Source: JBCBKU01 sp038521345
GTDB lineage: Bacteria; Pseudomonadota; Alphaproteobacteria; Rhodobacterales; Rhodobacteraceae
Length of the DNA: 64,000 nucleotides
Direction of reading: 5' to 3'
Assembly: GCA_038521345.1 (NCBI GenBank)
Contig: JBCBKU010000002.1
Span: 248,001 to 312,000, forward strand
Below are positions 36,701 to 43,551 of the stretch, in pieces (position 1 is the stretch's first letter; each line of letters opens with the position of its first letter). The notes under the pieces are model-generated. The model was not told where the DNA came from. It searched no databases and saw nothing but the letters and a program-made list of their open reading frames with translations. The position numbers and the translations under genes are program-made.

Positions 36701-37356
36701 ATTACCTGCCGCGTTTTCGCAAGGCAGAAGCGCCACGGGGGGTCCTGCCGGCGTCGGCCGACGTCACGGCCGAAGAAGCCCGGAAAGCGCTAGTGAGGGT
36801 ATCCGCGGACGGATGGAGCCGGGCCCCCGACCGTGTCCCGCGACTGCGCAGTTTACTGCGGGGGCGGGCGGCTGACGCCATTTCCGCAGTCGCCGCCTTG
36901 GAGACCGGACCGGTGGATCTTCCCGGTCCCACCGGTGAAGCCAACCAGTTCGAGCTGTCTCCGCGGGGGCGGGTTTTGTGTCTGGGGCCGACGCCGGACA
37001 TCCTTCTTGGCCAGGTGGTTACGGCGCTCGGAACCGGGAACGCCGTTCTTGCGGTTGGCCCCGGCGCGCGACGGACCCTTCAACCGCTGCTTAAGTCCGA
37101 CCTGCCCCTTGCTGTGGTGGACGGAGTGCTCGATCCGGGTGCTCTCGATACTCTGGATATAGATGCGGTCGCATTGGCCGTGACAGGGGCCGATCTGAAG
37201 CGGATCCGGATGCGTGTGTCGCGCCGTGACGGAGCCATCGTGCCGCTGGTCAGTGAAGGCCATTCGCCGATGGCCTTCTGTTCCGAGCGCGCGATCTGCA
37301 TCGACACGACCGCGGCTGGCGGGAACGCCGCCCTTTTGGCCAATGCGGATGCTTGA
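33700..37356 (+). CDS. putA: Bifunctional proline dehydrogenase / 1-pyrroline-5-carboxylate dehydrogenase PutA (no DNA-binding domain)
   Basis: About 1218 residues. The first 180 are the arm/linker helices. The FAD proline dehydrogenase barrel runs about 190-500, with NPGISVKLSALHPRYE, IMVRLVKGAYWDTEVKRAQ and FATHNAHSVAAIL. The P5C dehydrogenase is about 540-1010, with ISPWNFPLAIFTGQIAAALG, Glu788 in AETGG and Cys822 in SAGQRCSA. A degenerate C-terminal ALDH-superfamily domain (about 1040-1218) follows. Together it turns proline into glutamate with channelling of P5C. No N-terminal ribbon-helix-helix is present, so it should not repress its own gene. Start is uncertain: TTG 33700 overlaps the previous stop; GTG 33721 is the alternative. 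No separate PutR/Lrp regulator is adjacent. Confidence 0.94.
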   Translation: MSTEGLVVDATWNQSAHNERLRAAIRDHTLADETELVRALVTETDLSKADRDAISDSAANLVRQVRDTGKIGMMESLLAEYGLSTDEGVALMCLAEAMLRVPDTDTVDELIRDKITPHDWASHIGDSGSILVNASTWGLLLTGRVLEDEGPGVVGTLHGLVRRLGEPVIRKAVGQAMAEMGSQFVLGRTIDEAMKRGHAMEQKGYTYSYDMLGEAARTDADARRYHAAYAEAIRTIAQAATHDNVASNPGISVKLSALHPRYERGQADTALPVLMDRLLELARLASEARIGFNVDAEEADRLDLSLDVIERVLSDPSLAGWDGFGVVVQAFGRRSRPVIEWLYHLATRLDRRIMVRLVKGAYWDTEVKRAQVLGLPGYPVFTRKSHTDISYLASARRLLGMTDRIYPQFATHNAHSVAAILALADPETPFEFQRLHGMGEVLHDLVRTGSGRRSRIYAPVGAHQDLLAYLVRRLLENGANSSFVNQIVDLAVPAEEIAADPISAAEAEEYSPNPNIVLPSGLYAPRINSRGWDVTDPVDLALIDVGRVPFAAPHQWDAAPVTLAAATAGTARAVTNPARPSEVVGHVVDADPDQIGAVVDAAVGAQPAWAARPADERSRILRRAAEIYEDHAHEVFALCAREAGKTLADGIAELREAVDFLRYYADASVATDTASRPRGVIACISPWNFPLAIFTGQIAAALGAGNAVIAKPAEQTPLIAARATQWLLDAGVPEGVLQLAPGDGGTVGAALTADPRIGGVCFTGSTEVAKTIDRQLAETAPEAMLIAETGGLNAMVVDSTALLEQATRDIVRSAFQSAGQRCSALRILYVQEDVADDLLEMVSGAMDALVTGDPWALPTDVSPVIDADAHAGITSYLEMQRVKGRLWKTCDVPNGGLFVPPALVRVDGIAELDREIFGPVLHVATFDGDEISEVVEAINARGYGLTFGLHTRIDRRVQAILDRIHVGNVYVNRDQIGAIVGSQPFGGHGLSGTGPKAGGPHYLPRFRKAEAPRGVLPASADVTAEEARKALVRVSADGWSRAPDRVPRLRSLLRGRAADAISAVAALETGPVDLPGPTGEANQFELSPRGRVLCLGPTPDILLGQVVTALGTGNAVLAVGPGARRTLQPLLKSDLPLAVVDGVLDPGALDTLDIDAVALAVTGADLKRIRMRVSRRDGAIVPLVSEGHSPMAFCSERAICIDTTAAGGNAALLANADA

Positions 37357-37405
37357 ATGGCGGAGAACGCAACTTGACAAACCCGACCCGCCAACGTCAC
37401 GGTGA

Positions 37406-37420
37406 TTTACACGCGTCAAC
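37406..37420 (+). promoter_or_regulatory. LacI-family operator upstream of lacI
   Basis: TTTACACGCGTCAAC lies 60 bp before the lacI start. It matches the site before smoE, read on the opposite strand, at 13 of 15 positions and has the central CG-rich, outer TTTAC/GTCAA layout of LacI-family operators. It sits just upstream of a weak promoter candidate, TTGTCC (37423-37428) and GATAGA (37445-37450). Probable autoregulatory site. Confidence 0.6.
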
Positions 37421-37479
37421 TTTTGTCCTGATGGATGGCGCGCGGATAGAGCAGGAGCGACGGCAAGGGCGGGACAACG

Positions 37480-38511
37480 ATGCGACCTGAAAAGGTAAAG
37501 ACCATGGAAGAGTTTGCCACGCTCAGTGGCATCTCCCGCCCTACGCTCTCCAAGTATTTCAACGATCCAACCAGTGTTCGCGCGTCGACACGGGAGCGGA
37601 TCGAGGCGGCACTGCGGCGCTATGAATACAAACCCAACGTCTATGCCATCAATCAGAACCGTCAGCTCACGCGGAACATCGGTATCGTCGTGCCCTTTCT
37701 TGCCGACCCGTTCTTTGCCGAGGTGGCCCGGGGGTTGGAACCATTGTGTGCTCAGTCCGGGTTCAACCCGATCTTGCTTAGCTCGCATGGTGATCCGGAC
37801 CGCGAAGTAGAGAACCTTGAGAGTCTGATCTCCATCAAGCCCGCGGGCGTCTTGCTGGCTCCGCTCGGGCGGAGGTCTCGGAAGGAAGACGTCGCGGCGT
37901 TCTGCCGCGATATTCCCACGGTTCTCTTCGATTGCGATATCGAAGGCGTCGGCGACGCGTTCTTTGGGTCGAACAACACCCAGAGCGTTCGCTTGATCGT
38001 CGAGTACCTGTCGCGAACCGGTCAGCCTCCGGCACTCTTCGAGATGCGTAACGCGCCCAATCCCAATGCCAACAAGCGTCATGCCGCGTACGAAAAGGCG
38101 ATGCGGGATCTCGGCCAGGAACCGATGTTCCTTTTGGCCGAGGGAAGCGGGTGGGACTTCGAAGAAGTTGGGCTGAGAGAGGGGCGGCGCCTGATCGATG
38201 CCAATGCTCTGCCGACGGACACGGTGCTTTGCAGTAATGACCGTCTTGCGATCGGGTTCCTCGCCGCAGCGTATGAAAAGGGTATGCGGGTGGGCATCGG
38301 GCATGGGCACGCACTTCGTGTCGCCGGGCACGACGATCACCCCTATGCCGGTTACACAGGACCGGCATTGACCACGGTTTCGCAGGATTACGATGCAATC
38401 ACCGGTACCAGCCTCGACCGGCTCTTGTCGATTATCGAGGCGGGTCGGCGCCCGACCATTCGAGAAACCGAATTGTTTGACGGCACGCTGGTGATGCGAA
38501 GATCGGCCTAG
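37480..38511 (+). CDS. LacI family transcriptional regulator (polyol operon regulator)
   Basis: A 343-residue regulator. The N-terminal helix-turn-helix MEEFATLSGISRPTLSKYFNDPTSVRASTRERIEAAL (about 9-45) is followed by the hinge helix region YKPNVYAINQNRQLTRNIG. The rest is a periplasmic-binding-protein-like ligand domain (VVPFLADPFFAEVARGLE; VAGHDDHPYAG). It faces the smoEFGK-smoS-mtlK genes with the same orientation, 107 bp ahead of smoE, and near-identical operators lie before both. It most likely represses the polyol operon in the absence of sorbitol or mannitol; the operon context decides this, as the ligand residues do not. Confidence 0.92.
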   Translation: MRPEKVKTMEEFATLSGISRPTLSKYFNDPTSVRASTRERIEAALRRYEYKPNVYAINQNRQLTRNIGIVVPFLADPFFAEVARGLEPLCAQSGFNPILLSSHGDPDREVENLESLISIKPAGVLLAPLGRRSRKEDVAAFCRDIPTVLFDCDIEGVGDAFFGSNNTQSVRLIVEYLSRTGQPPALFEMRNAPNPNANKRHAAYEKAMRDLGQEPMFLLAEGSGWDFEEVGLREGRRLIDANALPTDTVLCSNDRLAIGFLAAAYEKGMRVGIGHGHALRVAGHDDHPYAGYTGPALTTVSQDYDAITGTSLDRLLSIIEAGRRPTIRETELFDGTLVMRRSA

Positions 38512-38528
38512 CCGAGGCTGTGATTAAA

Positions 38529-38581
38529 TTTGACGCGCGTAAAATTTTAGATTGACGGCTGTTGCGCGCTGTGCGTACATT
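38529..38581 (+). promoter_or_regulatory. smoE promoter with LacI-family operator
   Basis: The operator TTTGACGCGCGTAAA (38529-38543) is an imperfect palindrome; its complement TTTACGCGCGTCAAA resembles the site before lacI. It is followed by a good sigma70-like promoter: TTGACG (38552-38557), 18-bp spacer, TACATT (38576-38581). The smoE Shine-Dalgarno AGGGAGGAA then precedes ATG 38619. Confidence 0.6.
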
Positions 38582-38618
38582 TTCGGCACATAGCATCCAA
38601 TCTTAGGGAGGAACTGGG

Positions 38619-39935
38619 ATGTATCTAAGGACCGCACTTTCTGCGGCCAGCGTTCTTGCTGTTGTTGCAGGAACGACCGCCTTCGCAGGTAGCCACAGCG
38701 CCACGATCACCATCGCCACCGTCAACAACGGCGACATGATCCGCATGCAGGGGTACACGGATCAGTTCACCGCTGAGACCGGCATCGCCGTCGAATGGGT
38801 CACGCTCGAAGAAAACGTTCTTCGCCAGCGCGTCACCACCGACATCACCACCAAGGGTGGCCAGTTCGACATCATGACCATCGGCATGTACGAAGCGCCG
38901 ATCTGGGGCTCGAACGACTGGCTCGTCGCTCTGGACGATCTGTCGGAAGACTACGATGTCGACGACATCCTGCCGGCCATGGCTGGCGGTCTGAGCTATG
39001 ACGGCACGCTTTATGCCGCGCCGTTCTATGGCGAAAGCTCGATGATCATGTACCGGACGGATCTCATGGAAGCTGCCGGTCTTGAGATGCCGGACGCGCC
39101 GACGTGGCAATTCATCCGTGAAGCGGCCGCCGCGATGACCGACCGCGACAACGAAATCAACGGGATCTGCCTTCGCGGCAAGGCCGGTTGGGGTGAAGGC
39201 GGTGCATTCATCACGGCCATGTCCAACTCGTTCGGCGCCCGCTGGTTTGACATGGACTGGAATGCTCAGTTCGACACCGATCCCTGGAAGAACACTCTTG
39301 AGTTCTTCGTTGGCATGATGAGCGAAAGCGGTCCTGCCGGATACGCCACGAATGGGTTCAACGAGAACCTGTCGCTCTTCCAGCAGGGCAAGTGCGGCAT
39401 GTGGATCGACGCGACAGTTGCAGCGTCTTTCGTGACCAACCCGAACGACTCGACTGTTGCTGATAGTGTTGGCTTCGCGCTCGCTCCTGACACCGGTCTC
39501 GGCAAGCGGTCGAACTGGCTTTGGGCATGGGCGCTGGCCATTCCTGCGGGCACGCAGCAGGAGGCGGAAGCCAAGCAATTCATCGAATGGGCAACCTCGA
39601 AGGACTACATCGAGCTTGTCGCAGCGAACGAAGGCTGGGCGAACGTTCCACCGGGCGCGCGGACATCGCTTTACGAGAACCCGAACTATCAAGAGGTTCC
39701 GTTCGCGCAGATGACGCTCGACTCCATTCTATCGGCTGATCCGAACGACTCCACCGTCGAACCGTCGCCGTATGTCGGCATCCAGTTTGCCGCCATCCCG
39801 GAGTTCGCCGGTATTGCGTCTGAAGTCAGCCAGGAATTCTCGGCTGTCTATGCCGGTCAGCAGACCGTCGACGAAGCTCTCGCCAAGGCGCAGGCTCTTA
39901 CGAACGAAGCCATGGAAGCAGCGGGCTACCGCTAA
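38619..39935 (+). CDS. smoE: Sorbitol/mannitol ABC transporter substrate-binding protein
   Basis: A 438-residue periplasmic binding protein with signal peptide (MYLRTALSAASVLAVVAGTTAFA, cut before Gly-Ser). The mature part is a family 1 extracellular solute-binding protein: FTAETGIAVEWVTLEENVLRQRVTTD, GQFDIMTIGMYEAPIW, YAAPFYGESSMIMYRTDLME and KSNWLWAWALAIP-like SNWLWAWALAIPAG. Its wording fits the polyol-specific SmoE group. It captures hexitols for the SmoFGK importer. Highly expressed binding proteins are often separated from their permeases by an mRNA hairpin, and one is seen after its stop. Confidence 0.93.
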   Translation: MYLRTALSAASVLAVVAGTTAFAGSHSATITIATVNNGDMIRMQGYTDQFTAETGIAVEWVTLEENVLRQRVTTDITTKGGQFDIMTIGMYEAPIWGSNDWLVALDDLSEDYDVDDILPAMAGGLSYDGTLYAAPFYGESSMIMYRTDLMEAAGLEMPDAPTWQFIREAAAAMTDRDNEINGICLRGKAGWGEGGAFITAMSNSFGARWFDMDWNAQFDTDPWKNTLEFFVGMMSESGPAGYATNGFNENLSLFQQGKCGMWIDATVAASFVTNPNDSTVADSVGFALAPDTGLGKRSNWLWAWALAIPAGTQQEAEAKQFIEWATSKDYIELVAANEGWANVPPGARTSLYENPNYQEVPFAQMTLDSILSADPNDSTVEPSPYVGIQFAAIPEFAGIASEVSQEFSAVYAGQQTVDEALAKAQALTNEAMEAAGYR

Positions 39936-39940
39936 GGCTT

Positions 39941-39979
39941 CCTCCCGGGCCGGGAGGCGGCGACGCTGTCGCCTCCCGG
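39941..39979 (+). promoter_or_regulatory. Stem-loop cluster between smoE and smoF
   Basis: CCGGGAGGCG (39950-39959) and CGCCTCCCGG (39970-39979) form a perfect 10-bp stem with a 10-nt loop. The upstream CCTCCC (39941-39946) can pair alternatively with GGGAGG (39952-39957). There is no T-run after it, so it is more likely an mRNA-stabilising or attenuating hairpin than a strong terminator. Confidence 0.6.
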
Positions 39980-40053
39980 TTCTCTGCAACGTACGTTCCA
40001 CGTAAACTCGGTTTCCAACGGGCCCAGTCGCCCGAACCCAGAGGATTTGCGTC

Positions 40054-40920
40054 ATGGCAACCCAACACTCCCGATCCGCCGCCCGGCTCATGATGGCGCC
40101 CGCTGTGATCCTGCTTCTCGGTTGGATGCTGGTCCCCCTGACCATGACACTCTGGTTCTCGTTCCGCCGTTATTTGCCCTTGCGTGGGGGCGATCAGGGG
40201 TTCGTCGGCTTCGAAAACTATGTGCGCTTCCTCTCGTCGAGTTCCTTCTGGCCCGCCGTGCAGACGACGCTGGTCATTGTTGGTGGCATCCTTCTTATCA
40301 CCGTGGTGCTGGGCGTGTTGCTTGCCATGCTCCTCGACCAGCCAATGTGGGGGCAGGGGGTTGTCCGGATCCTTGTCATCGCACCGTTCTTCGTCATGCC
40401 AACCGTGTCTGCACTGGTTTGGAAGAACATCTTCATGGATCCGGTGAACGGACTTTTTGCCCATCTCTGGCGGTTCTTCGGTGCTGATCCGGTGGTGTGG
40501 CTCAGCGATGTGCCGATCCTGTCGATCATCATGATCGTGTCATGGCAATGGCTTCCGTTTGCGACGCTCATCCTGCTGACGGCAATTCAGTCGCTGGACA
40601 GCGAGCAGCTTGAAGCCGCCGAGATGGACGGAGCGAACCCTTTCGCGCGGTTCGGCTTCATCATCCTTCCCCATCTGAGCCGCGCGATCACGATCGTGAT
40701 CCTGATCCAGACGATCTTTCTTCTGTCTATCTTCGCCGAGATCTTCGTGACAACTGGCGGTGCCTTCGGAACCCGGACCCTGACCTACCTGATTTTCCAG
40801 CGGGTGTTGGAAAGCCAGAACGTCGGCTTGGGATCGGCCGGAGGTGTCTATGCAATCATTCTGGCCAACATCGTCGCGCTGTTCCTGATGCGTATCGTCG
40901 GCAAGAACTTGGACCGGTAG
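40054..40920 (+). CDS. smoF: Sorbitol/mannitol ABC transporter permease
   Basis: A 288-residue inner membrane permease (MalF-like) with six helices. The EAA loop that contacts the ATPase is EQLEAAEMDGANPFARFGFIILP (about 185-207). The first helix MMAPAVILLLGWMLVPLTMTLWFSF is typical. Preceded by AGAGGA and followed 12 bp later by smoG. It forms the channel with SmoG for hexitol uptake. Confidence 0.93.
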   Translation: MATQHSRSAARLMMAPAVILLLGWMLVPLTMTLWFSFRRYLPLRGGDQGFVGFENYVRFLSSSSFWPAVQTTLVIVGGILLITVVLGVLLAMLLDQPMWGQGVVRILVIAPFFVMPTVSALVWKNIFMDPVNGLFAHLWRFFGADPVVWLSDVPILSIIMIVSWQWLPFATLILLTAIQSLDSEQLEAAEMDGANPFARFGFIILPHLSRAITIVILIQTIFLLSIFAEIFVTTGGAFGTRTLTYLIFQRVLESQNVGLGSAGGVYAIILANIVALFLMRIVGKNLDR

Positions 40921-40932
40921 GGAGATCATCCG

Positions 40933-41763
40933 ATGGCACGCTCCGTGACACCGCAGAAGAAAGCCCTGAACACGCTCGTCGCATGGACGATTGGGTTACT
41001 GATTTTCTTTCCGATCCTCTGGACGATCCTGACAAGCTTCAAAACCGAGGCGCAAGCCATCAACGATCCACCGCTTTTCCTGTTCTTCGACTGGACACTC
41101 GAGAACTACGCCGTCGTTCAGGAACGGTCGGATTATATGAAGTTCTTGTGGAACTCGGTCATCATCGCCGGCGGGTCGACCATTCTTGGCGTGATCATCG
41201 CGGTACCGGCAGCTTGGTCGATGGCGTTTGTGCCGTCCAAGCGAACTAAGGACATTCTACTCTGGATGTTGTCGACGAAGATGTTGCCGGCGGTGGGGGT
41301 TCTTTACCCGATCTACCTTCTCTTTATTCAGCTTGGCATTCTCGACAGCCGTGTCGGACTGGTTGTGGTCCTTATGCTGATCAACCTGCCGATTATCGTC
41401 TGGATGCTGTACACTTACTTCCGTGAAATTCCGGGCGAGATCCTCGAAGCCTCTCGGATGGACGGGGCCGGGCTTCGGGAAGAGATCCTGTACGTTCTGA
41501 CGCCCATGGCCGTGCCCGGGATCGCCTCGACCATTCTCTTGAATTTCATCCTGGCCTGGAACGAGGCGTTCTGGACGTTGAACCTGACAGCGGCCAGCGC
41601 AGCGCCGCTGACTGCCTTCATTGCCAGCTACTCGAGCCCGGAGGGTCTCTTTTATGCCAAGCTCAGCGCGGCATCGACCATGGCCATCGCGCCGATCCTC
41701 ATTCTCGGCTGGTTCAGTCAAAAACAACTCGTGCGCGGCCTCACCTTCGGCGCGGTCAAATAA
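40933..41763 (+). CDS. smoG: Sorbitol/mannitol ABC transporter permease
   Basis: A 276-residue MalG-like permease with six helices. The EAA loop reads EILEASRMDGAGLREEILYVLTPM (about 169-192). The LLWMLSTKMLPAVGVLYPIYLLF segment is characteristic of the polyol subgroup. Starts after GGAGAT; the smoK Shine-Dalgarno AAGGAGA begins directly at its stop. Confidence 0.93.
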   Translation: MARSVTPQKKALNTLVAWTIGLLIFFPILWTILTSFKTEAQAINDPPLFLFFDWTLENYAVVQERSDYMKFLWNSVIIAGGSTILGVIIAVPAAWSMAFVPSKRTKDILLWMLSTKMLPAVGVLYPIYLLFIQLGILDSRVGLVVVLMLINLPIIVWMLYTYFREIPGEILEASRMDGAGLREEILYVLTPMAVPGIASTILLNFILAWNEAFWTLNLTAASAAPLTAFIASYSSPEGLFYAKLSAASTMAIAPILILGWFSQKQLVRGLTFGAVK

Positions 41764-41776
41764 GGAGACCCGGATC

Positions 41777-42781
41777 ATGGGCGAGATCACACTTGAGAAA
41801 GTGACGAAGAGCTTCGGGGACGTGGAAGTTATCCCCCCTCTGGATCTGACCATCAATGACGGCGAATTTTGCGTTTTCGTCGGACCTTCGGGCTGTGGGA
41901 AGTCGACATTGCTGCGACTGATCGCCGGGCTTGAGGACACCACGTCGGGCACGATTAAGATCGACGGCAAGGATGCGACCGACATTCCGCCCGCCAAACG
42001 CGGTCTGGCGATGGTGTTTCAGTCCTACGCTCTTTACCCGCATATGAGCGTCCGAAAGAACATCGCCTTCCCGATGCGGATGGCGGGAATACCGCAGGAC
42101 GAACAAGAACGGCGGATCGACGCGGCGGCGAAAGCGCTGAACCTCACCGACTATCTCGACCGGCGTCCGGGCCAGCTTTCGGGCGGCCAGCGTCAGCGAG
42201 TCGCCATTGGGCGCGCCATCGTACGGGAACCGGCTGCGTTTCTTTTTGACGAACCCTTGTCCAACCTCGATGCCGCGCTGCGCGTGGGGATGCGACTTGA
42301 AATCAGCGAACTGCACGAGCGCCTTAAGACTACGATGATCTATGTCACGCACGACCAGGTCGAAGCCATGACAATGGCGGACAAGATCGTAGTGCTGCGC
42401 GCGGGGCATATCGAGCAGGTGGGCTCGCCGCTTGAACTCTATCGAAATCCCCGAAACCTGTTCGTGGCCGGGTTCATAGGCAGCCCGAAAATGAACCTGA
42501 TCGATGGCTCCGAGGCGGACACGCATAACGCCCACACAATCGGCATCCGACCCGAGCACATCGATGTTTCGGTCGGCGATGCCCCCTGGTCCGGTGTTGT
42601 TGGTGTGGCCGAACATCTGGGCTCTGACACATTCTTCCATGTCCACGACACCGGCCTCGCGGACACGCTGACGGTGCGTGCGCCGGGTGAGGTGGCGTTC
42701 CGCAGTGGAGAACGGATCGGCTTGACCCCCCGCGCCGATCAGATCCACCGGTTCGACTATGCAGGGCTTCGGATCGCGTGA
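41777..42781 (+). CDS. smoK: Sorbitol/mannitol ABC transporter ATP-binding protein
   Basis: A 334-residue MalK/UgpC-type ATPase. Walker A GPSGCGKST (about 36-44), Q-loop FQSYALYPHM, signature LSGGQRQRVA and Walker B AFLFDEPLSNLD are intact. The C-terminal regulatory (TOBE-like) part is present (IGIRPEHIDVSVGD). It starts at ATG 41777 after AAGGAGA and overlaps the GTG start of smoS by 4 bp. It powers SmoEFG. Confidence 0.95.
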   Translation: MGEITLEKVTKSFGDVEVIPPLDLTINDGEFCVFVGPSGCGKSTLLRLIAGLEDTTSGTIKIDGKDATDIPPAKRGLAMVFQSYALYPHMSVRKNIAFPMRMAGIPQDEQERRIDAAAKALNLTDYLDRRPGQLSGGQRQRVAIGRAIVREPAAFLFDEPLSNLDAALRVGMRLEISELHERLKTTMIYVTHDQVEAMTMADKIVVLRAGHIEQVGSPLELYRNPRNLFVAGFIGSPKMNLIDGSEADTHNAHTIGIRPEHIDVSVGDAPWSGVVGVAEHLGSDTFFHVHDTGLADTLTVRAPGEVAFRSGERIGLTPRADQIHRFDYAGLRIA

Positions 42782-43551
42782 CACGGCTTGCTGGCAAGAC
42801 GGCTCTGATCACAGGTGCCGCGCGTGGGATCGGCCGCGCCTTCGCCGAGGCCTATGTGCGGGAAGGTGCAAGGATCGCAATCGCGGATATCGATATCTTG
42901 CGCGCGCGAGATACCGCAGATGCCATTGGTAAGGCAGCCGTGGCCATCGAGATGGATGTGACGGATCAGGTTTCAATTGAAGACGGAGTTGCGAGAACCA
43001 TCTCCGCTCTGGGTCGAATTGATATCCTTATCAACAACGCCGCTGTCTTCACTGCCGCTCCGATCGTTGAGATCACCCGCGACGACTTTGCGCGGGTATT
43101 TGACATCAACGTGAGTGGGACGCTGTTCACGATGCAGGCCGTCGCCCGCCACATGATCGAGGCCGGGATCAAGGGCCGCATCATCAACATGGCCAGTCAG
43201 GCGGGCCGTCGCGGCGAGCCGCTGGTCGCCGTCTACTGTGCGACGAAGGCCGCCGTGATCAGCCTGACGCAATCGGCGGGTCTGAACCTGATCTCTCACG
43301 GGATCAACGTGAACGCGATTTCACCGGGCGTGGTGGATGGCGAGCATTGGGACGGCGTGGATGCGTTCTTTGCCAAGTACGAAGGCAAAGAGCCTGGTCA
43401 GAAGAAGAAAGAGGTCGGGGCCGCCGTGCCTTTTGGACGGATGGGAACCGCCGAGGACCTGACCGGGATGGCGATCTTCCTGGCGAGCGATGAGGCCCGC
43501 TATGTGGTTGCGCAGACCTACAATGTGGATGGCGGTCAATGGATGAGCTGA
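42778..43551 (+). CDS. smoS: Sorbitol dehydrogenase (SDR, L-iditol 2-dehydrogenase type)
   Basis: A 257-residue classical short-chain dehydrogenase. The NAD motif TGAARGIGRA, NNAA (ILINNAAVFT), Ser in NMASQAGRRGEP and catalytic YCATK are all visible. It oxidises D-sorbitol to D-fructose (and galactitol to tagatose) with NAD+. Start is GTG 42778, overlapping the smoK stop (GTGA). The 3' end overlaps mtlK by 13 bp. Confidence 0.93.
   Translation: MTRLAGKTALITGAARGIGRAFAEAYVREGARIAIADIDILRARDTADAIGKAAVAIEMDVTDQVSIEDGVARTISALGRIDILINNAAVFTAAPIVEITRDDFARVFDINVSGTLFTMQAVARHMIEAGIKGRIINMASQAGRRGEPLVAVYCATKAAVISLTQSAGLNLISHGINVNAISPGVVDGEHWDGVDAFFAKYEGKEPGQKKKEVGAAVPFGRMGTAEDLTGMAIFLASDEARYVVAQTYNVDGGQWMS

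Noticed and set aside
36853..38340. 495-codon reverse frame spanning the end of putA and lacI
   Set aside because: It crosses two well-supported genes and an operator, and the translation is low-information.
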